From NCBI RefSeq assembly GCF_001662075.1, contig NZ_LYPL01000003.1, positions 310,001 to 374,000 of the forward strand: DNA of 64,000 nt. Direction: 5' to 3'. A program made the position numbers and the translations under genes. How positions within the stretch are numbered: the stretch's first letter is position 1; the number at the start of each line of letters is the position of its first letter. Under the pieces are notes generated by a model that was not told the DNA's origin, ran no database searches, and worked only from the letters and a program-made list of their open reading frames with translations. Shown one piece after another: positions 1 through 7,908 of this stretch. Source of the stretch: Rhizobium bangladeshense (GTDB lineage: Bacteria > Pseudomonadota > Alphaproteobacteria > Rhizobiales > Rhizobiaceae).

Positions 1-162
1 GTGCGGCCGGACGACAGTCTTGTGGATGACCACCTTCTTCTGCACGACAACAGGCGGACGGCGATGATCGTCGGCGCTGGCCTGTGAGACGACCATCGGC
101 GAGAGAAGGAAGGAAGCGGAAAGAAGAGCGGCAAAGATCTTTTTCCATGTGCGGTTCCTCAA
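1..162 (-). CDS. Secreted protein, 5' part only (possible RcnB-like)
   Basis: The reading frame runs off the left edge, so only the first 54 codons are present. A TTG start at 160-162 gives MRNRTWKKIFAALLSASFLL, a good Sec signal peptide (basic n-region, hydrophobic core, VVSQASA cleavage region). The mature start is rich in His, Arg, Lys and Val (DDHRRPPVVVQKKVV). The nearby ATG at 148 lies in another frame and gives no signal peptide, so it is not the start. The basic Val/Lys stretch resembles small periplasmic RcnB-type proteins of rhizobia, but too little is visible to assign a function. Confidence 0.6.
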   Translation of the reverse strand, partial: MRNRTWKKIFAALLSASFLLSPMVVSQASADDHRRPPVVVQKKVVIHKTVVRPH

Positions 163-291
163 TTTGGGCACGGGAGAAAACTAGGCCCGAAAAGATGAAC
201 TGAAACTGAAAGCTAAATTAAACTTCCGTAATGAAATCCGTGGCCTGCGCGGCGCATCTTACATTTTAGATTATCTTATACATCAACATTC

Positions 292-425
292 GTGGCCGCC
301 CTCGCCCTTCGAGGCCCTGACGGGGGCACCTCAGGATAAGGTCTGAGCGAAGCTGCGGCCGCCGCCGGAAACCGGAGCTGCAAGACGCACCGCTCGAAGG
401 CCGGAGCCTCGAAGGACGGGCGGGT
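292..425. repeat. Degenerate member of a palindromic intergenic repeat
   Basis: The stretch between the first gene and chrA (163-557) is AT-rich up to about 290 and then carries remnants of a GC-rich palindromic repeat. The half CACCTCAGGATAAGG (328-342) matches the arm CACCTCAGCATGAGG of the element at 38706-38838. CTTCGAGGCC (307-316) and CCTCGAAGG (408-416) are inverted partners. No gene is supported in 163-530. Confidence 0.5.
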
Positions 426-464
426 GAAAGACAGAGGCCAACCACTTCAACGTTAGAATGCCGT

Positions 465-537
465 CTGCACCTTGCCGCTCGCGCGGGAGCGTGTAGTTTC
501 GGCCGCGCGTCAATTCAGAGGTAAGCACGACATGTCC
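465..537 (+). promoter_or_regulatory. Promoter/leader of chrA, duplicated before the CorC gene
   Basis: This 73-bp stretch aligns without gaps to 2327-2399 upstream of the CorC-type gene. Shared blocks are AGCGTGTAGTTTCGG, GCGTCAATTCAGAGGTA and ATGTCC. A plausible promoter is common to both: TTGCCG (or TTGTCA) then 16 bases then TAGTTT. In the CorC copy the conserved ATGTCC is the gene's own start. Here it opens a 9-codon frame that ends on the chrA start. Confidence 0.5.
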
Positions 538-561
538 CACTCCCTGCGGAGGCAGCGATGA
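532..561 (+). CDS. Possible leader peptide coupled to chrA
   Basis: ATG at 532 opens a nine-residue frame, MSHSLRRQR, whose TGA stop (559-561) overlaps the chrA ATG (558-560) as ATGA. The start lies in the leader segment shared with the CorC gene and has an AGAGGTAAG ribosome-binding-like sequence upstream. The geometry would allow translational coupling. Whether it is translated is unknown. Confidence 0.3.
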   Translation: MSHSLRRQR

Positions 562-1790
562 GCGCTCGTAACGATGCCCTACCGGTGGCCGAACCCGCCG
601 ACGGCTCGCCGTTCGAGGTTTTCCGCGTGTTCCTCAAGCTCGGCCTCACGTCCTTCGGCGGACCGATTGCCCATCTCGGCTATTTCAGGGACGAGCTGGT
701 GGTGCGGCGCAAATGGATCGACGAGGCTGCTTATGCCGATCTGGTGGCGCTCTGCCAGTTTCTGCCCGGACCGGCCTCCAGCCAGGTCGGTTTCTCCCTC
801 GGCGTCCTCAAGGGCAGAGGCCTTGTCGGCGGGCTGGCCGCCTGGTGCGGCTTCACGCTGCCCTCGGCAATCATGCTCTTTGCCTTTGCACTAGGCGCCG
901 CCGCCTTCACCGGGCCTGTCGCAGAGGGCCTGCTCCACGGGCTGAAGCTCGTTGCCGTCGCCGTCGTCGCACAGGCGATCTGGGGCATGGCGAAGAGCCT
1001 GACGCCGGACCGCGAGCGCGCCGGCATTGCGCTGGCGGCGATCGCCATCGTCGTCTTCGTCGGCGGATCATTCGGCCAGATCGGCGCGATCGCACTTGGA
1101 GCGGCGGTGGGCCTCTATTTCTGCCGCGCCGATGCGCCAGCGCTTGCCGGCCGTCTCGGCTTTCCCGTATCGCGCCGTGCCGGCGCGATCGCCCTTGTCC
1201 TCTTTGCCGCCTTCTTCCTCATCCCGCCGCTTCTCGCCAATGCGACCGGCCATCAGGGGATCGCGCTCTTCGATGCTTTCTACCGCTCGGGTGCGCTGGT
1301 CTTCGGCGGCGGCCACGTCGTGCTACCGCTGCTGCAGGCGGAAGTTGTCGCTCCCGGCTGGGTGACAAACGAAACCTTCCTCGCCGGTTACGGCCTTACG
1401 CAGGCCGTGCCGGGGCCGCTCTTCACTTTCGCCGCCTATCTTGGCACGGTGATGACACCCGCGCCGAACGGATGGGCGGGCTCCGTCATCGCGCTTGTCG
1501 CGATCTTCCTGCCTGGCCTTCTCCTCGTCTACGGCATGTTGCCCTTCTGGGATGGCTTACGCACACGCCCGGCCATGCAGGCGGCCATGCGCGGCGCCAA
1601 CGCCGCCGTTGTCGGCATTCTGGGCGCTGCGCTCTACAGCCCCGTCTGGACGAGCGCGGTGCTTTCGCCGCGGGATTTCGCGCTGGCGCTTACCGGCTTC
1701 CTGCTGCTCACCGTCTGGAAGGCGCCGCCCTGGATCATCGTCCTGCTGCTCGCGGCAGGTTCGGCCTCGCTCGTCGCAGCCGGCGCATAG
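558..1790 (+). CDS. chrA: Chromate transporter, ChrA family
   Basis: The 410-residue protein is a two-domain CHR-family inner-membrane transporter, expected to export chromate. The first CHR repeat carries LTSFGGP (about 30-36) and CQFLPGP (66-72). The second repeats the pattern with VFGGGHVVLP and QAVPGPLF in the second half. Length matches bidomain ChrA proteins. The start is preceded by GGAGGCAGCG and overlaps the stop of a short upstream frame. A second, broken chrA-like gene lies about 2 kb downstream on the other strand, so the locus once held two copies or two families. Confidence 0.9.
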   Translation: MSARNDALPVAEPADGSPFEVFRVFLKLGLTSFGGPIAHLGYFRDELVVRRKWIDEAAYADLVALCQFLPGPASSQVGFSLGVLKGRGLVGGLAAWCGFTLPSAIMLFAFALGAAAFTGPVAEGLLHGLKLVAVAVVAQAIWGMAKSLTPDRERAGIALAAIAIVVFVGGSFGQIGAIALGAAVGLYFCRADAPALAGRLGFPVSRRAGAIALVLFAAFFLIPPLLANATGHQGIALFDAFYRSGALVFGGGHVVLPLLQAEVVAPGWVTNETFLAGYGLTQAVPGPLFTFAAYLGTVMTPAPNGWAGSVIALVAIFLPGLLLVYGMLPFWDGLRTRPAMQAAMRGANAAVVGILGAALYSPVWTSAVLSPRDFALALTGFLLLTVWKAPPWIIVLLLAAGSASLVAAGA

Positions 1791-1807
1791 CACCAAGATC
1801 GGATTCG

Positions 1808-1876
1808 ATTTTCGCAAGGATTAGGCGCAGATTTGAAACAGGAGCGTCCGCCGCGCGTCCCATCGGGCCGCCGCGC
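1808..1876. repeat. Intergenic repeat, copy 1 (TTCGCAAGGATTA family)
   Basis: The core TTCGCAAGGATTAGGCGCAG at 1811-1830 and a following GCGCGTCC-ATCGGG block match 6076-6146 closely. Both copies lie in short gaps beside gene ends, as dispersed rhizobial palindromic elements do. Confidence 0.55.
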
Positions 1877-1917
1877 CGGATTCCCCCGCAATGGCGAAAA
1901 ACACCATGGAGGAAGCC

Positions 1918-2300
1918 ATGCCCGGCATCAGCATGCGTTATATCGTCGACGACGTCGACGCCGCGGTGGAATTCTACACCAGGCATCTCGGCTTCTCCGT
2001 CACACTTCATCCGGCACCAAGCTTCGCCATCCTTACCAGAGACGGCTTCCGACTGCTGGTCAGCGGCCGACGGGTCCGGGCGGAGCTTCCCAGGCAATGC
2101 CGGACGGGCGAAAACCGGAGCCCGGCGGATGGAACCGTATCCAGATCGAGGTCGCCGATCTCGAGGCCGAGGTCGCCACGCTGCGCCAGGCCGGCGCGCG
2201 TTTTCGCAATGACATCGTGCAGGGCAACGGCGGCAAGCAGATCCTGCTGGATGACCCCGCGGGAAACCCGATTGAGCTGTTCGAAGCGCCGAAAAGATGA
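1918..2300 (+). pseudogene. VOC/glyoxalase-family protein, frameshifted
   Basis: Residues from MPGISMRYIVDD to FAILTRDGFRLLVS read in one frame, and GPGGASQAMPDG to NPIELFEAPKR continue in the next frame. Together they make one complete small vicinal-oxygen-chelate (glyoxalase/bleomycin resistance-like) protein of about 127 residues. The break is near 2063-2068: AGCGGCCGACGG is one base short of a sequence that would encode SAPTGPGG. ATG 1918 has GGAGGAAG just upstream. Apart from the single missing base both halves look well conserved, so the event is recent or a base-call error. Substrate cannot be predicted. Confidence 0.75.
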
Positions 2301-2326
2301 GCAGAGCGACATCGCAAGAACGACGG

Positions 2327-2399
2327 CTGCGCCTTGTCAGCCGTGCCCCAGCGTGTAGTTTCGGATTCGCGTCAATTCAGAGGTAGGCAAGATATGTCC
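2327..2399 (+). promoter_or_regulatory. Promoter/leader shared with chrA
   Basis: This is the second copy of the 73-bp segment described at 465-537, here ending in the ATGTCC that starts the CorC-type gene. Candidate promoter elements are TTGTCA and TAGTTT separated by 16 bases. AGAGGTAGG acts as the ribosome-binding region. Confidence 0.5.
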
Positions 2400-3725
2400 G
2401 AATCCGCGGGCGGGCTCTTCGACTATGTCGGGATACTAGCCGTGTTTTTCCTCGTCGCCGCCAATGGCTTCTTCGTCGCCGCCGAATTTGCCCTGGTGTC
2501 GGTCAGGCGCAGCCGTGTCGCCGAGCTTGTTGCGGCAGGCCGCATGAACGCCTCCGCACTCCAGCGAGCCGTCGACAATCTCGACGCCAATCTCGCCGCC
2601 ACCCAGCTCGGCATCACCATCTCGTCGCTGGCGCTCGGCTGGGTCGGCGAACCGGCGCTCGCCCATCTGATCGAGCCCCTGCTCTCCTGGCTGCCCGAGC
2701 CATGGGCGACGACCGGCGCCCATACCGTCGCCATCGTCGTCGCCTTCGTCATCATTACGGCGCTGCATATCGTGCTCGGCGAGCTCGCACCCAAAAGCCT
2801 GGCGCTGCAGCGCAGCGAGGCCACCTCGCTGGCCGTCGTGCGTCCGCTCGGGTTCTTCCTTGTATTGTTCAAGCCGGCGATCTTTACCCTCAACGGCATG
2901 GGCAACCTCGTGCTGCGGGCCGTCGGCCTTCGCGCCGGAACCGGGGAATCCTCGTTCCACTCGCCGCAGGAATTGAAGTTGCTGGTCGCCGAAAGCCAGG
3001 AAGCCGGGCTCCTGAACCCGGTGCAGCAGCAATTGGTCGAGCGGGTATTCAACATCGGGGACAGACCGGTCTCGGACATCATGACCCCACGTCTCGACAT
3101 CGAATGGTTCGATGCCGATGACAGCGAGGCGGAGATCCTGAAAACGATCCGCGAATGCAGCCACGAGCAGCTGCTGGTCGCCCGCGGTTCGATCGACGAA
3201 CCGATCGGCATGGTGTTGAAGAAGGATCTTCTCGATCAGGTCCTCGACGGCGGCAAGGTCCGGCCGCTGGAGGTGATCAAGCAACCCCTGGTGCTGCACG
3301 AGGGCACCAAGGTCGTGCGCGTCATCGACAGCTTCAAGGCGTCGCCCGTGCGCCTCGCCATCGTCATCGACGAATATGGCAGCCTCGAGGGTATCGTCAC
3401 CCAGACAGACCTGCTGGAAGCCATCGCCGGCGATCTGCCGGGCGCCGACGAGGAACCCGACATCGTCGTTCGGGAAGACGGCTCGCTGCTGATCGACGCG
3501 ATGATGCCGGCCTTCGACGCCTTCGAACGACTGGGCCTCAAGGATCGTCCCGACGCCGATTTTCACACGCTCGCAGGCTTCGCGCTGCATCAGCTTCAGC
3601 ACATCCCCGAAGCCGGCGAAACCTTCCTCTTCGATGGCTGGCGCTTCGAGGTTATCGACATGGACGGCATGCGCATCGACAAGATGCTCGCAAAGCGCAT
3701 TGCCGCCGAGGGAGCAGAGGGGTGA
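2394..3725 (+). CDS. CNNM/CorC-type membrane protein (hemolysin family)
   Basis: The 443-residue protein has the standard order: an N-terminal DUF21/CNNM membrane domain (about 8-190, with NGFFVAAEFALVSVRRSR and LGELAPKSLALQ), a paired CBS domain (about 215-335, with VSDIMTPR and VIDEYGSLEGIVT) and a C-terminal CorC/HlyC domain (about 350-435). Family members bind adenine nucleotides in the CBS pair and are linked to Mg/Co export or resistance; hemolysin is a historical label. The ATG at 2394 is chosen because the membrane domain begins directly after it and AGAGGTAGG precedes it. It overlaps the broken chrA remnant end to end. Confidence 0.88.
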   Translation: MSESAGGLFDYVGILAVFFLVAANGFFVAAEFALVSVRRSRVAELVAAGRMNASALQRAVDNLDANLAATQLGITISSLALGWVGEPALAHLIEPLLSWLPEPWATTGAHTVAIVVAFVIITALHIVLGELAPKSLALQRSEATSLAVVRPLGFFLVLFKPAIFTLNGMGNLVLRAVGLRAGTGESSFHSPQELKLLVAESQEAGLLNPVQQQLVERVFNIGDRPVSDIMTPRLDIEWFDADDSEAEILKTIRECSHEQLLVARGSIDEPIGMVLKKDLLDQVLDGGKVRPLEVIKQPLVLHEGTKVVRVIDSFKASPVRLAIVIDEYGSLEGIVTQTDLLEAIAGDLPGADEEPDIVVREDGSLLIDAMMPAFDAFERLGLKDRPDADFHTLAGFALHQLQHIPEAGETFLFDGWRFEVIDMDGMRIDKMLAKRIAAEGAEG

Positions 3726-4600
3726 TCAGTTATCGCCAGCGTCCAGACCATTCCGGCGGCGGCGCAGCTGAGCAGTGTCGCGATGACGGAAGCCTTGAAC
3801 CGGAAGATCGCGATCGCGGCGGCGGCAGACAGCGCCATTGCCGCCGGCACGGCCGATTGCAGCACGGGGATATCGAGCCGCAGGCCGCCAAAGCTGACGA
3901 CGGCAACCTCGGCAAACAGTGTGTGCAGGCCAAACCAGATGGCGAGGTTGAGAATGACCCCGACCACCGCCGCCGTTATCGCCGACATTGCCGCTGCCAG
4001 CGCGATATTGCCGCAGCTTTTCGATGAACGGCGCCCCGAGGAATATCCAGAGAAAACAGGGCACGAAGGTCACCCATGTCGTCAGGATCGCTGCAAGCGT
4101 GGCAGCCTGCATGGGATCCAGTGATCCAGGATTGCGGTAGGCGCCCATGAAGCCGACAAACTGGACCACCGTGATCAGCGGTCCCGGGGTCGTTTCGCCC
4201 GGCTTCAGCCAGCCAAAGTGCTGCACGGCTTCCTGCGCGACATAGGCAAGTACGGCATAGGCCCCGCCGAAGGTGACGACAGCCATCTTGCTGAAGAACA
4301 GGCCGATCTCGGCAAAGACGCTGTCCGCCCCGAAGACCGCGTAGACCGCAGCGACCGGAATGAGCCACAGGGCAAGCAGCACCGTCGACATGCGCAAGGA
4401 CCAGGCGAGATTCGGGCGCGCATGCGCCGGTATGTCCTCGCCCAGCATTGAATCGGCATCCGATAGCACCGGCCCGCTGCCGGCCTTGTGCCCGCCGCCG
4501 GTCTTGAAGGCGGCAAGCCCGGCCCGGCCGCCGACAAAGCCGGCTGCGAGCACGATCAGCGGGAACGGCACATGAAGAAAGAAGATGACTACAAAGGAAA
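3726..4600 (-). pseudogene. Second chrA, truncated and frameshifted
   Basis: Only the second half of a ChrA protein remains. From about 4600 down to 4016 it reads FFLHVPFPLIVLAAGFVGG through WLKPGETTPGPLITVVQFVGFMGAY to GAPFIEKLR. The next residues (NIALAAAMSAITAAVVGVIL and on to LSCAAAGMVWTLAIT) lie in another frame. The junction CTGCGG|CAATATC at about 4011-4016 is explained by loss of two bases, because L-R-G-N-I-A would be expected. The N-terminal half is absent, and a short piece of the missing middle lies inverted on the other strand at 4605-4655. It cannot make a working transporter. Confidence 0.8.
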
Positions 4601-4604
4601 CGTC

Positions 4605-4655
4605 GGCATCGTCGCCGGCCTGTTCTTCGGCCTGAAGGCGGCCGTGCTCGCCATG
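4605..4655 (+). pseudogene. Inverted fragment of chrA
   Basis: On the plus strand this reads GIVAGLFFGLKAAVLAM. LFFGLKAAVLA is a recognisable ChrA motif that normally sits some 30 residues before the FFLHVPFPL found on the minus strand next to it. The piece is therefore flipped relative to the rest of the remnant, pointing to a small inversion during decay. Confidence 0.6.
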
Positions 4656-4869
4656 GCAAAATCATGCGCAAAGAGACCCACCCATGTCAAGCGCTCAGCC
4701 CGCCAGGGCGGCGGTGCGCTGACATCGCCCACCGGCCGCGCCGCAGGTTTAAGCGCCGATTCTGGCAGGCTGCAGGCGGAAATCCCTGATATTGCTCGCC
4801 TCGCGGCTCCAGAATGGAACAAAATGCTCTTTGCTCCATTTCTTTGTCACCGCAAGAGGAGAAAGTACC

Positions 4870-5187
4870 ATGACGTACGACCCCAATAATGCCAACGACC
4901 CGAACCGCCCGCTGAATCCGAATCTGGATTTGCGCACGACTCCGACCGCGCGCACCAGCAATACGTGGGTTGTCTGGGTTGCTGCATTGGCCGTGATCGC
5001 TGTCGCTGCATTCGCCTATTCGCAGTGGAGCAGCACCCCCGGCACCTCCCCGGACACGACAGCCTCCACGACCCAATCCGAGCCGGCGCCGGCTACGCCG
5101 ATCGCTCCGACCGACAACAGCGCAACGCCCGCACCCGCACCGGCACCAGCCCCGGCCACGCCGCCGGCTGCCCCTGCCCAGCAGTAA
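4870..5187 (+). CDS. Small membrane protein with Ala/Pro-rich tail
   Basis: The protein has 105 residues: a polar Asn/Pro-rich N-terminus (MTYDPNNANDPNRPLNPN), one membrane segment near residues 36-54 (VVWVAALAVIAVAAFAYS) and a low-complexity tail of Thr, Ala and Pro (PAPAPAPAPATPPAAPAQQ). I do not recognise a named family. The start is fixed by AAGAGGAGAAA just before ATG 4870, although the frame stays open upstream. Upstream at 4814-4839 lies an imperfect inverted repeat (ATGGAACAAA/TTTGCTCCAT). Its GGAAC with a CATT 16 bases later weakly resembles a general-stress (EcfG-type) promoter. A strong terminator follows the gene. Confidence 0.75.
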   Translation: MTYDPNNANDPNRPLNPNLDLRTTPTARTSNTWVVWVAALAVIAVAAFAYSQWSSTPGTSPDTTASTTQSEPAPATPIAPTDNSATPAPAPAPAPATPPAAPAQQ

Positions 5188-5201
5188 GCGCAACGTCGCA
5201 G

Positions 5202-5231
5202 AAAGAAGCCGACCCAAGGCCGGCTTCTTTT
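5202..5231 (+). terminator. Rho-independent terminator
   Basis: A ten-base stem AAAGAAGCCG-type arm (5202-5211) pairs with CGGCTTCTTT (5221-5230) and leads into T residues, 14 bases after the stop of the small membrane protein. Confidence 0.75.
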
Positions 5232-5428
5232 CCGCGGCGGGGCCTTGAACGTCGCCACGCAAGCCTTATCTAAGGGCCATAGAGTTTGTCTCTGACGGTT
5301 GACCACGGATGTACTGGCAGCCGTTGTCGAGACAAATCGAGGAAGGGTCGGTGCGAGTTTCGCCCGGCCTTTTTTCTTGCCCTGTCGCTCGGCGCCAATG
5401 CATACCTTCTGGTGCCCGCATTCCGATC

Positions 5429-5731
5429 TTATTTGGGGATCCTGTTGTAGAAGGATTGGGGATCGTACACGCACTCATAGTCGAGAAGGCACATTTTGCC
5501 GTCCGCATCCCTGACCGTTGCCGTGTCGTATTTGTCACCCAGATTGCACCTGGCCGGCGGATAACGGAAGCTGCGACCGCCGATCCCCATGCGCACGAAG
5601 ACCTTCTTGTTCTGACGGATGATCTGCGCAAGCTCGCGGCAGCTATGATCACCCGCTCTGACCTCCGTTGCGCCGGCGGCAAAAGCCGGCAGCGGCAACG
5701 ATAGAGCGACGGCAAAAACGACGATTCTCAT
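5429..5731 (-). CDS. Small secreted protein of unknown function
   Basis: The 100-residue protein begins with a clear signal peptide (MRIVVFAVALSLPLPAFAAG). The mature part has four cysteines (HSCREL, ARCNLG, KMCLLDYECVYDP), compatible with two disulfides in the periplasm. The methionine at 5731 is chosen because it begins the signal sequence; an upstream in-frame methionine would add a non-signal extension. It is a single transcription unit between the terminated small membrane gene and tRNA-Lys. I do not recognise the family. Confidence 0.7.
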   Translation of the reverse strand: MRIVVFAVALSLPLPAFAAGATEVRAGDHSCRELAQIIRQNKKVFVRMGIGGRSFRYPPARCNLGDKYDTATVRDADGKMCLLDYECVYDPQSFYNRIPK

Positions 5732-5855
5732 GACCCCTCCGCTTGGTAAAGAAAGATAGGGCGCGCATAGACAGCCGCTGCCAGTCCTAAGCATGCGGCC
5801 CGCTTCGGCGCAAGACCCGCCTTGACCTCTAATATCTCAATCTTATCAAGAGATT

Positions 5856-5931
<76 letters not shown>

Positions 5932-6075
5932 GTTCGCGCTTGGCTGCGCGGTGTGACGGGGCGTATAAACAGGATCGGCTGGCTTGTCCAGCGCATCGAC
6001 GAAAATTCTTTGGTTTATCTCAAAGATTTTTCCGCATGGCCGAAATGCGGCGCACGATCCTGAAAGCCGGCGCCG

Positions 6076-6146
6076 ATCTTCGCAAGGATTATGCGCAGAT
6101 TCAAAGTGATAAAGCTTCCACAGCGCGTCCTGTCGGACGCAGCGGC
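6076..6146. repeat. Intergenic repeat, copy 2 (TTCGCAAGGATTA family)
   Basis: TTCGCAAGGATTATGCGCAG starting at 6079 and the following GCGCGTCCTGTCGGACGC hairpin match the copy at 1808-1876. It fills the space between the tRNA and the end of the PhzF-like gene. Confidence 0.55.
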
Positions 6147-6158
6147 GTTCTTATGAAA

Positions 6159-7070
6159 TCAAAGGTCGAGGGTGCCGCTGGCCAGCCGCACCGCTTGACC
6201 GCCGATCCGCGCGTTGGAAATCGCCCCGCCTTCGACGTCTATATGCAGGTGGATGAAAGAGGGGCGACCCATCTCGACGCCCTGCTCGATCATGATCGGG
6301 TGGTGCCCGTCCGTCAGCCGGTCGAAATGGCGGATGGCCCCGGAGAGTGCCGCTGCCGCCGCGCCGGTGGCCGGGTCTTCGACAATGCCCATGCCGCTGG
6401 CGAACATGCGCGCATGGAACTTCGCCACGTGGTTGACGCCGCCGCGACAATAGACATAGGCCGAGGCCAGCGCGCCATCGACGAAGGGCACGATCTTTTC
6501 CCAGAGCTGCGGATCGAATTCCACCCGCTGCGCCGTGCCGACATCGTGCACTGGAATGAGCAGGAACGGAACCCCGGCGCTCCAGAGCGAAGGAACGTGA
6601 TTTTCAAAGCCGATCTCGGTGACCTTCAGTGATAAAGCGTCGGCGATGCCGAGTTTGTCGAGCGGCATGACGGCCTGCTGCGATTTGCGCGGCAGGTCGA
6701 ATTCGGCAAAGCTCGCCTCGCCCTCCCTCAGCCGCACGGCGCAACGCACCGGCCCGACATTTTCCTCGAGCACGGTAACGAGATCGACCGCCGCGGCACC
6801 ATGAGCCCTTTCCGCCAGCGCGATCGCCGTGCCGACCGTCGGATGGCCGGCAAAGGGCAGTTCGCGGCCAGGCGTGAAGATCCGGAGCTTCGCCGCATAG
6901 GCGGGATTGGTCGAAGGCTGCACGAAAACCGTCTCCGAGAGATTGATCTCCCGGGTGATCGCCTGCATCGCCTCGTCGCTGAGATCGTCTCCGTCGAAGA
7001 CCACCGCCAGCGGGTTGCCGGCAAGCTTTCGATCGGTGAACACGTCATAGACGCTGTAGCTTCGCGCCAC
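6159..7070 (-). CDS. PhzF-family isomerase/epimerase-like protein
   Basis: The 303-residue protein covers the whole PhzF fold, two similar half-barrels with the active site between them. The first half has the conserved NPLAVV (19-24), the catalytic-type glutamate in REINLSETVFV (Glu47) and FAGHPTVGTA (73-82). The second half carries EDPATGAAAAALSG. Named members include phenazine-biosynthesis PhzF and diaminopimelate-epimerase-like proteins. No phenazine genes are nearby, so a housekeeping or unknown isomerase role is more likely. The gene stands alone between a repeat and the NUDIX gene. Confidence 0.88.
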   Translation of the reverse strand: MARSYSVYDVFTDRKLAGNPLAVVFDGDDLSDEAMQAITREINLSETVFVQPSTNPAYAAKLRIFTPGRELPFAGHPTVGTAIALAERAHGAAAVDLVTVLEENVGPVRCAVRLREGEASFAEFDLPRKSQQAVMPLDKLGIADALSLKVTEIGFENHVPSLWSAGVPFLLIPVHDVGTAQRVEFDPQLWEKIVPFVDGALASAYVYCRGGVNHVAKFHARMFASGMGIVEDPATGAAAAALSGAIRHFDRLTDGHHPIMIEQGVEMGRPSFIHLHIDVEGGAISNARIGGQAVRLASGTLDL

Positions 7071-7134
7071 ATCGGCCTCCCTGAATCGTCATCGCGCCGT
7101 CAACCTGCCCGACCAAACGGCTGAGTGCAAGGCG

Positions 7135-7908
7135 CTAACGCCGGTTACCCTTTCCGAAATACCAGTCGATGACGGGCAGCATGGAGACGTTATAGGGATG
7201 GGCGGCGGGATCGGCCGAACGGATCGCCGCCGCACCTGCGATTTCCTTGTCCTCGGCGACCAGCATGTGGGCCTCGATCTGCTTCACCATCTCGTCTGCC
7301 GTCAGGTCGAAGCGGAAGAGCCTGAGCAGCGTCACCGTGCGCCTGGCATGGCTGGCAAAGAGCCCTTCCCCCGCGACCGCGTCGGCCAGGTCCAGTCCGG
7401 TCTCCTCGTGAACTTCGCGGCGCATATTGGCCTCGATGTCGCAGCGCCCGTCGATGATATCCTCCGGCTCCAGCGAGCCGGCCGCGAAATAGACCTGACC
7501 GGGATTGGCGGTATGCGCGCCCATGCGGATCGCCACGAGGGCGCCGTCGGAGCTTTCGAGCACCGGATAGGCGAAGATGTGCAGGCCGCCTTGGCGCTGC
7601 GGCTGCCGGCGCCACCACATGAAGGCAGAAAATGGAGTGACGTAGCCCTCGCCCGCAATCCCCTCTTCGCTGAACGACAGCCGCTGCTGGAACACCAGGC
7701 GGCCGTCGAACAGCGCCGGGTTGGCGGCGGTTTCCTTCGCCCAGTTTTCACGGATTGCCGCTTCCTCAGCGAGGACGAAGGGATGGGTGCCGGGCAGCAC
7801 ACGCAGGTCGACGCCGGCGATCGGGAAAACGGTCGCTTCCGGCGGCCAGTCCACAAAATCACCGGAAATATCGCCGGTCGGAAATTTCAAGTTCAAATTT
7901 GTTTTCAT
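7135..7908 (-). CDS. NUDIX hydrolase
   Basis: The 257-residue protein carries the catalytic half of a NUDIX box, REVHEETGL, at about 164-172. The upstream part (GSLEPEDII from 144) is stretched compared with the canonical spacing. The long N-terminal part with FMWWRRQP (97-104) resembles large NUDIX proteins of unknown substrate. The start at 7908 overlaps the stop of the nuclease-like gene by four bases (ATGA), so the two are probably translationally coupled. An in-frame ATG ten codons earlier would overlap further and has no better ribosome site. Likely substrates are nucleoside-diphosphate-linked compounds, but none can be named. Confidence 0.85.
   Translation of the reverse strand: MKTNLNLKFPTGDISGDFVDWPPEATVFPIAGVDLRVLPGTHPFVLAEEAAIRENWAKETAANPALFDGRLVFQQRLSFSEEGIAGEGYVTPFSAFMWWRRQPQRQGGLHIFAYPVLESSDGALVAIRMGAHTANPGQVYFAAGSLEPEDIIDGRCDIEANMRREVHEETGLDLADAVAGEGLFASHARRTVTLLRLFRFDLTADEMVKQIEAHMLVAEDKEIAGAAAIRSADPAAHPYNVSMLPVIDWYFGKGNRR

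Noticed and set aside
4488-4889. Protein-coding gene covering the plus strand across the chrA remnant
   Set aside because: Only the short LFFGLKAAVLA part is meaningful and it is an inverted chrA piece; the remainder is antisense or intergenic.
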